The notes: generated by a model not told the origin, from the letters alone. 64,000 nucleotides of DNA from Clostridia bacterium (GCA_017407995.1 JAFQVM010000030.1:62001-126000), one strand, 5' to 3'; numbered from the stretch's first letter, positions 1-9,960 are shown. A program made the numbers and translations.

Positions 1-104
1 CGCTCTTCCCACTGATAGTTAACCATGTTTACACCGCAATTGGGACATTCTGCACGAACATTCCATGGCATAAGCTTGTGCTGACACTGGGGACATTTTG
101 CCAT
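1..104 (-). CDS. zinc-ribbon protein, N-terminal fragment (runs off window)
   Basis: Only the first 34 or so codons are present; the gene continues past the left window edge. The start begins MAKCPQCQHK and two CxxC knuckles are visible (CPQC near residues 4-7 and CPNC near 20-23), the pattern of a small zinc-ribbon. The ATG is preceded by a GAGGT ribosome site. It is divergent from the dus gene and shares the 100-270 intergenic region with it. Function cannot be assigned from this fragment. Confidence 0.6.
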   Translation of the reverse strand, partial: MAKCPQCQHKLMPWNVRAECPNCGVNMVNYQWEE

Positions 105-200
105 TATTTATACCTCACTTCGGTTTATTTTAAAAAATAACATATTACATACATTTTATATTTTTTTAACCGTTGTGTCAACACACGAAATGTAAATGTG

Positions 201-229
201 TTGAAAGTAACAAATATTTGTGATAGAAT
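201..229 (+). promoter_or_regulatory. sigma-A promoter of dus
   Basis: TTGAAA at 201-206 and TAGAAT at 224-229 are separated by exactly 17 bases, 40 bases upstream of the dus start. Seen directly; activity is inferred. Confidence 0.6.
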
Positions 230-268
230 TAGTGAGATTTGCTATTGCTGTTTCAGGAGGTGTTAACC

Positions 269-1234
269 TTGGATATGAACTTTAAAAAAATGAATACTTC
301 TGCAGCACTCGCCCCTATGGCAGGAGTTGCAGACAAAGCTTTCAGAGAGCTTTGCATGAGCTATGGCGCCGCTTACTGTGTCGGTGAGATGGCAAGTTCA
401 AAAGGCATAAGCATGAACGACAGAAAGTCAGAGGAACTTCTGTCACTCTCTGCAAAAGAGCGTCCCGCTGGAGTGCAGATATTCGGCGACAATCCCGAAA
501 TTATGGCAAATGCAGCACAGATGTGCCTTAAATATAATCCTGATTTTATAGACATAAATATGGGGTGCCCTGCACCAAAGGTTGCAGGAAACGGAGGCGG
601 CAGCGCTCTGATGAAACGTCCCGAACTCGCCGCCGAAATAGTGGAGCACTGCGTCAAAGTATCTCCTGTACCCGTAACGGTTAAAATGCGCTCGGGCTGG
701 GACGATGACAGCATAAACGCAGTACAGCTCGCCACTCTATGTGAACAAGCCGGTGCTGCTGCAATAACAGTTCATGGCCGAACAAGGCAACAGATGTATG
801 CGCCACCTGTAAACTTAGATATTATCACCCAGGTGAAATCAGCCGTCAAAATACCTGTTATAGGAAACGGTGATATAATTGACGGCCCCTGTGCATCTGC
901 TATGATGGAGCAAACCGGATGCGACATGGTAATGGTAGGCCGAGGTGCACTCGGCAGGCCGTGGGTATTCAAGCAAATAAGCGAGTTTTTAAAAAATGGC
1001 ATACTCTTACCTGAGCCGTCTGTTGAAGAGCGTATGGACGTAATGCTTTGCCATATAAGCGCACTTATAGCAAACAAGGGAGATTATATCGGCATCCGTG
1101 AAGCACGAAAGCACTCCGCTTGGTACATCAAGGGGATAAAGGGCGCTGCTTCTTTCCGCCGTGAAATCGGTATGCTCGAGAGCTTTGAGCAGCTCAAAGA
1201 ATTGTCAAAAAAAGTTATAGAATCAACTAAATAA
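269..1234 (+). CDS. dus: tRNA-dihydrouridine synthase (DusB/NifR3 type)
   Basis: Flavoprotein of the Dus family, which reduces uridine in the tRNA D-loop using FMN and NADPH. The N-terminal APMAGVADKAF segment (about residues 15-25), the catalytic cysteine in NMGCPAPKV (Cys near residue 100), VKMRSGW, ITVHGRTRQQ and the phosphate-binding GNGDI and MVGRGALGRPW segments are all present in TIM-barrel order. Length (about 322 aa) fits the family. I prefer the TTG at 269 because AGGAGG at 255-260 lies 8 bases before it; a longer frame from 239 would start upstream of the ribosome site. The gene stands alone between its own promoter and a terminator shared with ftsZ. Confidence 0.92.
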   Translation: MDMNFKKMNTSAALAPMAGVADKAFRELCMSYGAAYCVGEMASSKGISMNDRKSEELLSLSAKERPAGVQIFGDNPEIMANAAQMCLKYNPDFIDINMGCPAPKVAGNGGGSALMKRPELAAEIVEHCVKVSPVPVTVKMRSGWDDDSINAVQLATLCEQAGAAAITVHGRTRQQMYAPPVNLDIITQVKSAVKIPVIGNGDIIDGPCASAMMEQTGCDMVMVGRGALGRPWVFKQISEFLKNGILLPEPSVEERMDVMLCHISALIANKGDYIGIREARKHSAWYIKGIKGAASFRREIGMLESFEQLKELSKKVIESTK

Positions 1235-1237
1235 AAA

Positions 1238-1263
1238 AATCCGCCGTTATACGGCGGATTTTT
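1238..1263. terminator. bidirectional terminator between dus and ftsZ
   Basis: A 10-bp perfect stem (AATCCGCCGT / ACGGCGGATT) with a 3-base loop is flanked by A and T runs on both sides. It sits between two convergent genes and could serve both. Confidence 0.8.
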
Positions 1264-1266
1264 AAT

Positions 1267-2448
1267 TTATCTGTTGTGGTTCGGGAAGCTGTCAAGAATG
1301 ATGCTGAACTCATCGTCCGGATTCTCAATCGGCTTTCTGGGCTGAACAAAATCAGGTTGTCTAATCTCGTCACTCTTTGCCGGAGGAGTAATTCTTGTCT
1401 GCTCGTATTCAGGCTCTGCTTTAGAAGCGTCATCCTGCGCCTCAGCCTTGGGAGCTGCCGACTGTTCTGTGTATACCGCAGACTTCGGCTTATCCTCAAA
1501 ACCTGTTGCGATAACAGTAATCATCATCTCGTCATCCATAGACTCGTCAAATGCGATACCCCAAGTGATATCTGCATCGGGATGTGCCTGCTCCGTAATA
1601 AGCTCTGCTGCACCCTCAACATCGTCAAGGTCAATGTCAGGAGCTGCTGTGAAGCTGATGATAACACCCTTAGCACCTGCAATGGATGTCTCAAGCAGCG
1701 GACTGCTGATTGAGCCCTTTGCTGCCTCTGTAGCCTTGTCCTTGCCCGATGCCTTTGAGAAGCCCATATGAGCATATCCGGCATCTTTCATGATTGTTGT
1801 TACATCAGCAAAGTCGAGGTTAACATAGCCCGGTACCTTGATAAGCTCTGAGATGCTCTTAACACCGTGGAGAAGAACCTCATCAGCCATCTCAAACGCC
1901 TCAGCAAAAGTCATTTTCTGCTCAGTGCGCATAGCCTTAAGCTGCTCGTTGGGAATAACGATAAGGCTGTCCACATTCTGGGCAAGATTCTCTATACCCT
2001 TTTGTGCCTGAGCCTGTCTTTTTCTACCCTCAAACTTGAAAGGACGAGTTACAACACCGACAGTAAGGATACCCATATCCTTAGCTATACGTGCGATAAC
2101 AGGAGCTGCTCCGGTACCTGTTCCACCGCCCATGCCGGCAGTAATGAAAATCATATCTGTACCCTTAAGCACATCGGAAATCTGCTCACGGCTCTCCTCA
2201 GCTGCCTTTTCGCCAACCTCAGGTTTACCGCCTGCACCCTGTCCTCTGGTTATTTTTTCGCCAATCTGTATTTTATGTGTGGCTCTTGAATGTGTAAGTA
2301 TTTGCTTGTCCGTATTAACAGCAATAAATTCTGCGCCCAAAACACCTGAATCTATCATCCTGTTTACAGCGTTTCCGCCGCCGCCGCCAACGCCGATAAC
2401 TTTTATCTGCGTTGTCAGGCCGTAGTCATTTTCGAGTTCAAATGCCAT
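1267..2448 (-). CDS. ftsZ: cell division GTPase FtsZ
   Basis: Tubulin-like GTPase that polymerises into the Z-ring at mid-cell. The glycine-rich nucleotide-binding [13 protein letters not shown] segment (from about residue 19) and the tubulin signature GGGTGTG (residues 107-113) are intact, followed by the T7-loop domain and an acidic linker of about 70 residues. The C-terminal peptide ends in [12 protein letters not shown] rather than the usual IPxFLR-like tail, so its docking partners may differ; no ftsA is present nearby. It is the last gene of the dcw cluster in transcription order but has a 174-base upstream gap with a plausible own promoter. A GGGGG ribosome site precedes the ATG. Confidence 0.97.
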   Translation of the reverse strand: MAFELENDYGLTTQIKVIGVGGGGGNAVNRMIDSGVLGAEFIAVNTDKQILTHSRATHKIQIGEKITRGQGAGGKPEVGEKAAEESREQISDVLKGTDMIFITAGMGGGTGTGAAPVIARIAKDMGILTVGVVTRPFKFEGRKRQAQAQKGIENLAQNVDSLIVIPNEQLKAMRTEQKMTFAEAFEMADEVLLHGVKSISELIKVPGYVNLDFADVTTIMKDAGYAHMGFSKASGKDKATEAAKGSISSPLLETSIAGAKGVIISFTAAPDIDLDDVEGAAELITEQAHPDADITWGIAFDESMDDEMMITVIATGFEDKPKSAVYTEQSAAPKAEAQDDASKAEPEYEQTRITPPAKSDEIRQPDFVQPRKPIENPDDEFSIILDSFPNHNR

Positions 2449-2505
2449 TTTTAAACCCCCAACCTTAATATAAAAAGATAATTATCCATATAATTAGATA
2501 AATTG

Positions 2506-2534
2506 ATTTTATCACGGATTAAAATAAATTACAA
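2506..2534 (-). promoter_or_regulatory. candidate ftsZ promoter
   Basis: On the minus strand TTGTAA (2529-2534) and TAAAAT (2506-2511) are 17 bases apart, in the gap between ftsQ and ftsZ. It would let ftsZ be transcribed separately from the rest of the cluster. Confidence 0.45.
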
Positions 2535-2622
2535 GTATAAACAGATAAATTTCATTATTTTATGCCGCTAAAAAACCTTTTTTGTGTAAAACCCCGTCTA
2601 AAACAACTGTACTCGCCCTTTT

Positions 2623-3501
2623 TTAATTCTTTTTGTCGTTTTTTTGCTCAGTTGTATCTTTTTTACTCTCTTTTTCTCTGTCAGGACGGAAATATGCCTC
2701 CTGCAAAACTGTAAGGTTAATCTCACCCGTCTGTGTCGGGTTTATTTCATCCTCATGTTTTACCGCACCCGCTGCAAGTCCGAGCTTTGAAGCAAGGTCC
2801 GTAGGCATTCCTATATGAAGCCTTATTCTGCCGTCGTAAACCAAAGTTACATCCTCAGGGTCAGTTATATCGACCGCTGTGATTTTCCCTTTAAGCTCCG
2901 TCTTTTCAACCTGCGCCAGCAAGTCCTTACACACATCTATGGGCGAAAGCTCGTCCTCTTTCAAATCAAACTCGATTACTTGGCCAAGTTCATACTTTTT
3001 AGCCTTGGGCAATTTTAACTGCATTACCTTTGCCTCAGGTTGTTTTGCGCCTAAATTATCTATCACCTTACCCGAAGAATTTACAAGCAACCATTCATTG
3101 TTTATCTGCAGAGCAAGTTCCGCCTTGCTTTGAACAACGGTAATTGTCATAGTTCCCGGAAGCTTACGCTTTATTGTAACGCTTTCTATATACGGCAATT
3201 TTGTCGTGATGTTTTTCTCAGCCTCGCTCAGGCTTGAAAAAAACATACTCTTTCCCTTTTCAAGCCCCGAAGCTGTCCAAACCTGTTCGGCTGTATATTT
3301 CTTTGTTCCCGAAACAGAGTAGTTATCTATTTTTGCAGACGCAACCGTACCTACGGCAAGCACCGCCAGCAGTATTACCGCAACAAACGGCAGACATACT
3401 ATGGCTATCCTCTTACGGCGACGCCATTTGCTTTTTTTACTCATTTTCTTCTTTTGCGGCGGCGTTTTTCGTGCCGTCTGCGTTCTTTTGTTTTGTTCCA
3501 T
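2623..3501 (-). CDS. ftsQ: cell division protein FtsQ/DivIB
   Basis: Bitopic divisome protein that links FtsL/FtsB-type proteins to the septal synthase. It has a basic cytoplasmic tail (about residues 1-31, rich in Lys and Arg), one membrane span (about 32-55), then a POTRA domain beginning near IDNYSVSGTKKY and a beta domain containing ESVTIKRKLPGT. The C-terminus is a charged Lys/Glu tail. The position between murA and ftsZ matches the usual dcw order. Length of 292 aa is normal for the DivIB type. Confidence 0.9.
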   Translation of the reverse strand: MEQNKRTQTARKTPPQKKKMSKKSKWRRRKRIAIVCLPFVAVILLAVLAVGTVASAKIDNYSVSGTKKYTAEQVWTASGLEKGKSMFFSSLSEAEKNITTKLPYIESVTIKRKLPGTMTITVVQSKAELALQINNEWLLVNSSGKVIDNLGAKQPEAKVMQLKLPKAKKYELGQVIEFDLKEDELSPIDVCKDLLAQVEKTELKGKITAVDITDPEDVTLVYDGRIRLHIGMPTDLASKLGLAAGAVKHEDEINPTQTGEINLTVLQEAYFRPDREKESKKDTTEQKNDKKN

Positions 3502-3512
3502 ACCGACACCCT

Positions 3513-4775
3513 TTATACTGCATTAACTCTGACTATATCCGCTCCGAGCGAACGTAAAAGTTTTTCTATATCCTGACAGCCCCTGTCAATCAACTTGATA
3601 TTCTCTATTTCTGTCAAACCGTCAGCTGCTAATCCCGCTACCACGAGCGCCGCTCCGCCCCTGAGGTCAGGTGCACAGACGTGTGCAGCTTTAAAAGTAT
3701 CAACGCCCTCAACAATCGCTATCTTACCTTCAACATCGATTTTTGCACCGAGCTTGCGAAGTTCATGGACGTGACGGTAACGGTTCTCAAAAATATTTTC
3801 TACAATGACACTTGTACCCTTGGCAAGGCAGAGCATAGACATGACTATCGCCTGAGAATCCGTCGGAAATCCCGGATAGGGCATCGTTCTTATTGTCTTT
3901 ACCCGATTAAGCTTTTTAGGCGCACAAATATAAAGCCTTGATGCACCCGTATCAACACGGCAGCCTGCCTCTTCAAAGGTTGATATAACAGGTGTAATAT
4001 GCGACGGCACAACACCTTTAATTAAAACTTTTCCTCCCGTAACAGCCGCAGCAGCCATAAATGTTGACGCTATTATTCTGTCGGGAATGACAGAGTGTTC
4101 CACCGAATGCAGTTGCTTGACACCCTCTATTACAACTGTTCCCTCGCCTGCTCCCTTTATTTTTGCGCCGCAGTTATTAAGATACACCGCAAGGTCACGT
4201 ATTTCAGGCTCTCGGGCGGCATTAATCAGTACGGTAGTACCCTTTGCCGTAGCTGCCGCTATCATTATATTCTCCGTAGCGCCGACGCTCGGAAAAGAAA
4301 GGACTATCTTAGACCCCTGTAATCTTCCGTTGCAAGAACAGTTTAGCACACCGCTGTCCTCCGTAATAACAGCGCCCATTTTGCGCATAGAGCTTAAATG
4401 CAAATCAATAGGACGAAGCCCTATCTCACATCCCCCAGGCGTAGAGACGCACGCACTGCCAAACCTCGAAAGAAGCGGTCCGAGAAACACAATCGATGAC
4501 CGCATCTCATGCATGAGATGCTGCGGGATATCACATCTGTCAACATCCGTCGAATCTATTACCACTGTTGAATTCTGACGTGATACATGACAGCCTATAT
4601 GTTCTAAAATTTTTATCGCCGCATCAACATCCGTCAGCGACGGACAATTATGTATAACGCTTATACCGTTAACGCTCACTGCCGCCGCCAGAATCGGCAG
4701 GGCACTGTTCTTAGAGCCTTGAAGCTGTACCTCACCCTCGAGTTTGTTTTTGCCCGTGACTCTGATTATCTCCAT
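3513..4775 (-). CDS. murA: UDP-N-acetylglucosamine 1-carboxyvinyltransferase
   Basis: First committed enzyme of peptidoglycan precursor synthesis; transfers enolpyruvate from PEP to UDP-GlcNAc. The Lys22-Asn23 pair (GSKNSALPIL) and the active-site Cys116 in TPGGCEIGLRPID are present, so the enzyme should be fosfomycin-sensitive in principle. The 420-aa length and inside-out barrel repeats fit. It lies 11 bases before ftsQ in the same operon. Confidence 0.96.
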   Translation of the reverse strand: MEIIRVTGKNKLEGEVQLQGSKNSALPILAAAVSVNGISVIHNCPSLTDVDAAIKILEHIGCHVSRQNSTVVIDSTDVDRCDIPQHLMHEMRSSIVFLGPLLSRFGSACVSTPGGCEIGLRPIDLHLSSMRKMGAVITEDSGVLNCSCNGRLQGSKIVLSFPSVGATENIMIAAATAKGTTVLINAAREPEIRDLAVYLNNCGAKIKGAGEGTVVIEGVKQLHSVEHSVIPDRIIASTFMAAAAVTGGKVLIKGVVPSHITPVISTFEEAGCRVDTGASRLYICAPKKLNRVKTIRTMPYPGFPTDSQAIVMSMLCLAKGTSVIVENIFENRYRHVHELRKLGAKIDVEGKIAIVEGVDTFKAAHVCAPDLRGGAALVVAGLAADGLTEIENIKLIDRGCQDIEKLLRSLGADIVRVNAV

Positions 4776-4868
4776 ACCCGCACCCCACTCGACATACTAA
4801 AAATACTCACTGCGTCCTCATCATATGCCAAGCGTAGCGGATGTGTTACTTTAGTATTAAATTTTATA

Positions 4869-5993
4869 TTATGCTATTTCGCAAAGGCAGTCATATATAC
4901 GCTTTGCGGCATCGCTGACAGACATCTGCTTTGCGCCCTCACCCATTGCGTTGAGCCGCTGCGTATCTGCCAACATTGAGTTAATCTCATTTATCAGGCG
5001 TTCGCCTGTCAAATCTTTTTCTTCTATTACTACTGCCGCACCCTTTTCAACAAGAGTCATGGCGTTGTGATACTGATGATTTTCTGCAACATACGGAGAC
5101 GGAATTAAAATAGACGGCTTGCCCAGTGCCTGAATCTCAGAAAGCGTACTTGCTCCCGCACGGTTTATAAATATATCGCAAGCAGACATACAGCGGGACA
5201 TATCATCTATATACTCTCTTATCGTTACATTCTCAAGCTTTTCAGGGTCTACGCCACGGCTTTTAAGCTCATCGCTGACCCATGTGCCGCTGTGTCCCGT
5301 TGCGTGAATAAAGCAGCAATCTCCTGCAGGAGCTTTGGCAGCAATAAGTTCAACTATCGCCTTGTTTATCGGCTCTGCTCCGAGACTTCCGCCTGACGAA
5401 AGGATAAGCGGACGACTGTCCTGACCGAGTTCAGCACGGCTGAAGTCCTTGTCCGCCTTAAAGAAGTCAGCACGGACAGGAAGTCCCGTAAATACACACG
5501 GGTTTTTAGGCTCCAGATATTTTTCGGCTGCCTTGCTCGTGAGCATAACCCTGTCAACCTGCTTTGCAAGAGTCTTATTAGTAACTCCCGGAAAAGCATT
5601 CTGCTCATGAATTGCCGTTGGCACACCGAGTTTTGCCGCCATGCGTATAACGGGTCCGCTGACATAACCGCCAAAACCTATAGCAAGCTCCGGTTTGAAG
5701 TCCTCAATTATCTTCTTTGCCTGACCCGATGACTTTAAAAGTCTTGAAACAGTTTTTATATTATGCTTTATTCCGCCGAGGCTCAAGTCACGGCGGAATC
5801 CGCTTATATCTATCATTTTTATCGGAAAACCTGCCTGCGGAACAAGCTTTGCCTCCATCTTATCCGCTGTGCCTACAAACAGCACCTCTGCAGACGGGTT
5901 TTGCTCCTTAATATATCCAGCAACAGAGAGCGCAGGATTAATGTGTCCGCCCGTACCGCCCGCTGCGATAAGTATTCTTTTAGCTTTTAGCAT
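4869..5993 (-). CDS. murG: lipid II synthase MurG (GT28)
   Basis: Peripheral membrane glycosyltransferase that adds GlcNAc to lipid I on the cytoplasmic face. The N-terminal GGTGGHINPAL loop (residues 12-22), GFGGYVSGPV, HEQNAFPG, and the UDP-GlcNAc-binding GGSLGAEPIN and RAGASTLSE segments are present. Ribosome site GGAGGG is 6 bases from the ATG. Between murG and the upstream ftsW lies a 190-base region with an inverted repeat element. Confidence 0.96.
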   Translation of the reverse strand: MLKAKRILIAAGGTGGHINPALSVAGYIKEQNPSAEVLFVGTADKMEAKLVPQAGFPIKMIDISGFRRDLSLGGIKHNIKTVSRLLKSSGQAKKIIEDFKPELAIGFGGYVSGPVIRMAAKLGVPTAIHEQNAFPGVTNKTLAKQVDRVMLTSKAAEKYLEPKNPCVFTGLPVRADFFKADKDFSRAELGQDSRPLILSSGGSLGAEPINKAIVELIAAKAPAGDCCFIHATGHSGTWVSDELKSRGVDPEKLENVTIREYIDDMSRCMSACDIFINRAGASTLSEIQALGKPSILIPSPYVAENHQYHNAMTLVEKGAAVVIEEKDLTGERLINEINSMLADTQRLNAMGEGAKQMSVSDAAKRIYDCLCEIA

Positions 5994-6057
5994 AAAAATC
6001 CCTCCGATAAGGTGTTTTCTGTTCTCCGCAATCTGCGGCCTGCTTCTTTATCTTTGT

Positions 6058-6190
6058 AGCAGATTGAGAGAAATTGTGCAGGGCAAGGCTTGAGGTTCTG
6101 TACGTGAGGGCGCGTACATTGTGTACGTAACCGAACGGACAGGTTCTCGTAACGCAGCCATGCGCAACTTTCTCCGCAAGCTGCGACTAC
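6058..6190. repeat. imperfect inverted-repeat element between ftsW and murG (MITE-like)
   Basis: The left end (GCAGATTGAGAGAAATTG at 6058-6075) and the complement of the right end (GCAGCTTGCGGAGAAAGTTG, 6166-6185) match with few mismatches, forming terminal inverted repeats about 30 bases long. The centre has a second inverted repeat of GTACGT/ACGTAC type. The right end touches the ftsW stop codon. It is GC-richer than its surroundings. Whether it is dispersed in the genome cannot be seen here. Confidence 0.55.
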
Positions 6191-7428
6191 GTTTTTTGGA
6201 TTTTTGAGTACCTAGATACCCCCAACACCATTCCCATTTCAGCAAGCAGGATAACAAGTGAGGTTCCGCCATAGCTGAAAAACGGCAGGCTGATGCCTGT
6301 GTTTGGTATGAGGTCAGACACAACGGCAATATTAAGCGCTGTTTGAAGTCCAACCTGGAAAACGATACCCATAACGAGCAGAGATGAAAATGTATCTTTT
6401 GCACGCATTGCGATAACAAAGCCTCTCCATACAAGCAGTACAAAGAGAAGAATAATAAACGCAACACGGATAAATCCGAGTTCTTCGCAGACTATTGCAA
6501 AAACGAAGTCGTTCTGCGGTTCGGGCATATACAGATGCTTTTGGCGGGAGTTTCCGAGTCCCAGTCCGAAAAGTCCGCCTGAGCCTATGGCATAAAGCGA
6601 CTGGTTAGTCTGCCAGCGTGCGCCCTGCGGGTCGTAGTCCTTATCAAGCCATGCCACAATTCGCTGACCGGCGTACTTTTCAAGTATTTCAGGGTATGTC
6701 ACGAGAATAATCACACCTAAAACACCCACAACCACAATTGGTATATACCACTTAATGTTTATTCCCCCGAGGAACGTCATCACCAAGCCTATGGCGAGGA
6801 TAAGAATTGTTCCCGAAAGGTGGTTTTCCAGATAGACGAGTACACATATGCTCAAAATGACTATCATATACGGAATCATCATTTTCCAATCGGAATATAT
6901 CGCCTTTTTTCTGCGCTCCATACTCCATGCACAGTACATGATTATTGCAATTTTAGCAATCTCAGAAGGCTGGAACGTTGTAAAGCCGAGACTAAGCCAA
7001 CGCTTGAACTCCTCTTTTCCGGGTATCTCAACAGGAAAAATGAGAACAAGAACCAACAAGACATACGAAACCAACAAGACCGCAAACGATATGTCACGGT
7101 AGAAATCATACCTTATCTTTGATATGACATACATCGCAACAAGACCTATAACCGCAAATACCAGCTGATTTTTTATATAGTAATAAGGATTGTTTTCAAC
7201 CGATGCTGATGAATCATACAGAGCATTTACATAGCTCGCCGAAAACATCATAACAAGCCCTATTGTAAGGAGCGCTACAACAAGCAGAAAAAACGTTATA
7301 TCAAAGCTGCCCTTTGCAAGATAGTCCTTAGGCTTTCTTAACGTCAAAAAAGGAAAATACTGTCTTCTAAGGCTTGAGACATTTAAACCGCTTCCGCTTT
7401 GCGTATTTGTTCTCGTGTTTTTATTCAT
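6187..7428 (-). CDS. ftsW: SEDS peptidoglycan polymerase FtsW
   Basis: Polytopic glycosyltransferase that polymerises lipid II at the septum together with the class B PBP encoded upstream. About ten hydrophobic spans follow a 40-residue cytoplasmic tail; the FVFAIVCEELGF and PNTGISLPFFSYGG segments are diagnostic of the FtsW/RodA/SpoVE family. AAAGGAGG lies 6 bases before the ATG. Its last codons and stop overlap the edge of the inverted-repeat element, so the C-terminus (SKIQKT) may have been set by that insertion. SpoVE is an alternative name; context favours FtsW. Confidence 0.93.
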   Translation of the reverse strand: MNKNTRTNTQSGSGLNVSSLRRQYFPFLTLRKPKDYLAKGSFDITFFLLVVALLTIGLVMMFSASYVNALYDSSASVENNPYYYIKNQLVFAVIGLVAMYVISKIRYDFYRDISFAVLLVSYVLLVLVLIFPVEIPGKEEFKRWLSLGFTTFQPSEIAKIAIIMYCAWSMERRKKAIYSDWKMMIPYMIVILSICVLVYLENHLSGTILILAIGLVMTFLGGINIKWYIPIVVVGVLGVIILVTYPEILEKYAGQRIVAWLDKDYDPQGARWQTNQSLYAIGSGGLFGLGLGNSRQKHLYMPEPQNDFVFAIVCEELGFIRVAFIILLFVLLVWRGFVIAMRAKDTFSSLLVMGIVFQVGLQTALNIAVVSDLIPNTGISLPFFSYGGTSLVILLAEMGMVLGVSRYSKIQKT

Positions 7429-7463
7429 GTGCAGCCTCCTTTCTGAGCTTTATGTAACAAGAA

Positions 7464-8501
7464 TTACAGAGCATAGCCGCCAAAATACATTATAGCCACC
7501 GCCGCAGCTCCGCCAATTGCATTGACAATTGAGAAAACTGCAACTATCTTTTTCTCTTTCCATCCGCACATCTCAAAATGATGGTGAATTGGAGCCATTT
7601 TGAATATACGCTTACCGTGTGTGAGCTTATAGTAACCTATCTGAAGAACATCAGATGCACCCTCGATAACATAAACGATTCCCGATAGCAAAAGTATTAT
7701 CGGGCAATTGAGCGCATATGACGTAGCAACTACCATACCGCCAAGGAACATGGAGCCTGTGTCGCCCATAAACACTTTTGCAGGGTTGCGATTCCAGAAA
7801 AGGAAGCCGATACATCCGCCTATAAGCAGGCTCGCCATGAGCGAGATTCCGAAAAGCTTATGCATATACGCAATAGCGCAAAGTGATACGCCGCAAGTAA
7901 TGGTAACGCTTGAGCAAAGTCCGTCTATACCGTCGGTGAAGTTTACAGCGTTAATTGCACCGTATATTACAACAAAACCGAAAATCCAGAAGAATATTCC
8001 CATTTCAATATTGCCGACAAAGGGAATAAACATATAGGGATTCTGGCTCATGCCGAGATAGAGACTCAAAAGATATGAAAGAATAACAACTGCCTGCAGA
8101 ATAGTTTTCTGTTTCTCAGTAAGACCGAGATTGCGCTTTTTGACAACCTTTATATAGTCATCGGCAAAACCAATGAGTGCTACACCCAAAGCAAAAAGAA
8201 GTCCGCTGAAAAACTTTGTGTAAAGCTCGCTCTTAACAGTCAAGCCCTGAGCAAGTATATCGCCACCCATCACTTTGTCTGTAATAAGCGTTACAGCCGC
8301 AGCAACAACTACGCCGATGATAAACATTATGCCTCCCATCGTAGGAGTTCCCTGCTTCTTCTCATGCCACTTGGGACCGATATCAAGTATAGTTTGCCCG
8401 AATTTAAGCTTGTGAAGCCACGGAATGACCGCAAAGCCCAAAACAGCTGTGACAAGGGCAGCAGTAACTGCGCCCAATATAATTGCAGCGATAGTATTCA
8501 T
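7464..8501 (-). CDS. mraY: phospho-MurNAc-pentapeptide transferase
   Basis: Integral membrane enzyme that makes lipid I from UDP-MurNAc-pentapeptide and undecaprenyl phosphate. Visible signatures: GTPTMGG, the double-Asp GFADDYIKVVKKRN, NAVNFTDGIDGL and the C-terminal MAPIHHHFE. About ten spans, 345 aa. It lies 19 bases after murE and 35 bases before ftsW. Confidence 0.97.
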   Translation of the reverse strand: MNTIAAIILGAVTAALVTAVLGFAVIPWLHKLKFGQTILDIGPKWHEKKQGTPTMGGIMFIIGVVVAAAVTLITDKVMGGDILAQGLTVKSELYTKFFSGLLFALGVALIGFADDYIKVVKKRNLGLTEKQKTILQAVVILSYLLSLYLGMSQNPYMFIPFVGNIEMGIFFWIFGFVVIYGAINAVNFTDGIDGLCSSVTITCGVSLCAIAYMHKLFGISLMASLLIGGCIGFLFWNRNPAKVFMGDTGSMFLGGMVVATSYALNCPIILLLSGIVYVIEGASDVLQIGYYKLTHGKRIFKMAPIHHHFEMCGWKEKKIVAVFSIVNAIGGAAAVAIMYFGGYAL

Positions 8502-8520
8502 TGTTTTTCATCTCCATGCT

Positions 8521-9960
8521 TTATTCGGGAGCAGCCAGTATTTTTCTGACTTCTTCCCGTTCGTCAAACGGCAGTTTTTCATTGCCGATTATCTGATATT
8601 TTTCATGACCCTTGCCCGCAAGAATTACCGTATCTCCCGCTCTTGCTTTTTTTAGTGCAAGTGCTATGGCTTTTCTTCTGTCTATCTCAACAAGCACACG
8701 GCTTTTTGCCTTGCCGACACCTTTTAGAACATCGTCTATTATGCTCTGCGGGTCTTCTGTTCTTGGGTTATCCGATGTGACTATTACAGTATCGGCATAC
8801 CGACACGCAACTCCGCACATCAGCGGTCGCTTCAATTTATCTCTGTCGCCTCCGCAGCCAAAAAGAACAATAAGCTTACCTCTACAAGTTTCACGCAAGG
8901 CTCGAAGCACATTTTCAAGTCCGTCAGGAGTGTGAGCGTAATCTATGAGTATGTCAGCTTCGCTGTTGCAGTCAACCTTTTCGAGTCTGCCGCATACACC
9001 CTGCGCCATTAAAAGGGCACTGCTGACATTCTCAGGCGGAACACCTGCCTCAAGCGCACAGACAGCCGCCGCCATAGCATTATAGACAGAGAATATACCG
9101 GGAGAACCGAGCTCTATATGAACAATTCGTCCCTTTGAAACAAGCTCAAAGCTTACCGAACAGTTTTCAAGTGAAATATTTTTCGCCGTATAATCGGCGC
9201 AATCGAGCACAGCAGAATAGGTTACAACCTCACCCTTACAAGCTGAGACTATATCTTGTGCGTGCGGGTCATCAAGATTCACTACAGCTTTCTTTGCACT
9301 GCCAAAAAGCTTTTTCTTTGCTTTAAGATAATCCTCAAATGTCCCATGATAGTCCAGGTGGTCCTGCGTGATATTGGTGAACACCGCTATATCAAACTCT
9401 ATGCCCGACAGACGTCCCTGCTGGAGTGCCTGAGATGAAGCTTCCATCACGCACCCTACACAGCCCTGGTTCACCATTTTTCCAAGCATATCATAAAGCT
9501 CGGGAGGCTTCGGAGTTGTCAGTTCAGGTGCTGTCTCCTCATCACCGAGAATATTCTGCACCGTTCCCAAAAGACCGCAGCGCATAGAGTAGGGTTCCAA
9601 TATATCACGTACAAGACAGGCAGTCGTAGTTTTTCCGTTGGTGCCTGTAATGCCTATCATCCTTAATTTTCGCTCCGGATGATTCCGTAGCGCCGCACAA
9701 AGAGCTGCATATGCTGCTCTCGAATCCTTAACTAACAGTTCATTTGAGACACCTGTCGGATGCTCTGCAACAACTGCCTCAGCTCCGTTTTCAACAGCTT
9801 CTTGCGCCGCTGTATGACCGTCAAAGCTACGGTGACGAACACAGACAAACAGCGTCCCGCTCCGAATAAGCCTTGAATCATCTGTCACATTATCTATTTC
9901 AACATCTTTAGTATACTGTCCCTTATATTCCACTTCCCGCAGTAACTCGGAAAGCTTCAT
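8521..9960 (-). CDS. murE: UDP-MurNAc-tripeptide synthetase (meso-DAP adding)
   Basis: ATP-dependent ligase adding the third stem residue. The P-loop GITGTNGKTTT is at residues 103-113, the Mur-ligase central domain follows (TNITQDHLDYHG), and DNPR at 397-400 is the motif that selects meso-diaminopimelate rather than lysine. Length of 479 aa is normal. It is the only Mur ligase in this cluster; murC, murD and murF must be elsewhere. Confidence 0.95.
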   Translation of the reverse strand: MKLSELLREVEYKGQYTKDVEIDNVTDDSRLIRSGTLFVCVRHRSFDGHTAAQEAVENGAEAVVAEHPTGVSNELLVKDSRAAYAALCAALRNHPERKLRMIGITGTNGKTTTACLVRDILEPYSMRCGLLGTVQNILGDEETAPELTTPKPPELYDMLGKMVNQGCVGCVMEASSQALQQGRLSGIEFDIAVFTNITQDHLDYHGTFEDYLKAKKKLFGSAKKAVVNLDDPHAQDIVSACKGEVVTYSAVLDCADYTAKNISLENCSVSFELVSKGRIVHIELGSPGIFSVYNAMAAAVCALEAGVPPENVSSALLMAQGVCGRLEKVDCNSEADILIDYAHTPDGLENVLRALRETCRGKLIVLFGCGGDRDKLKRPLMCGVACRYADTVIVTSDNPRTEDPQSIIDDVLKGVGKAKSRVLVEIDRRKAIALALKKARAGDTVILAGKGHEKYQIIGNEKLPFDEREEVRKILAAPE

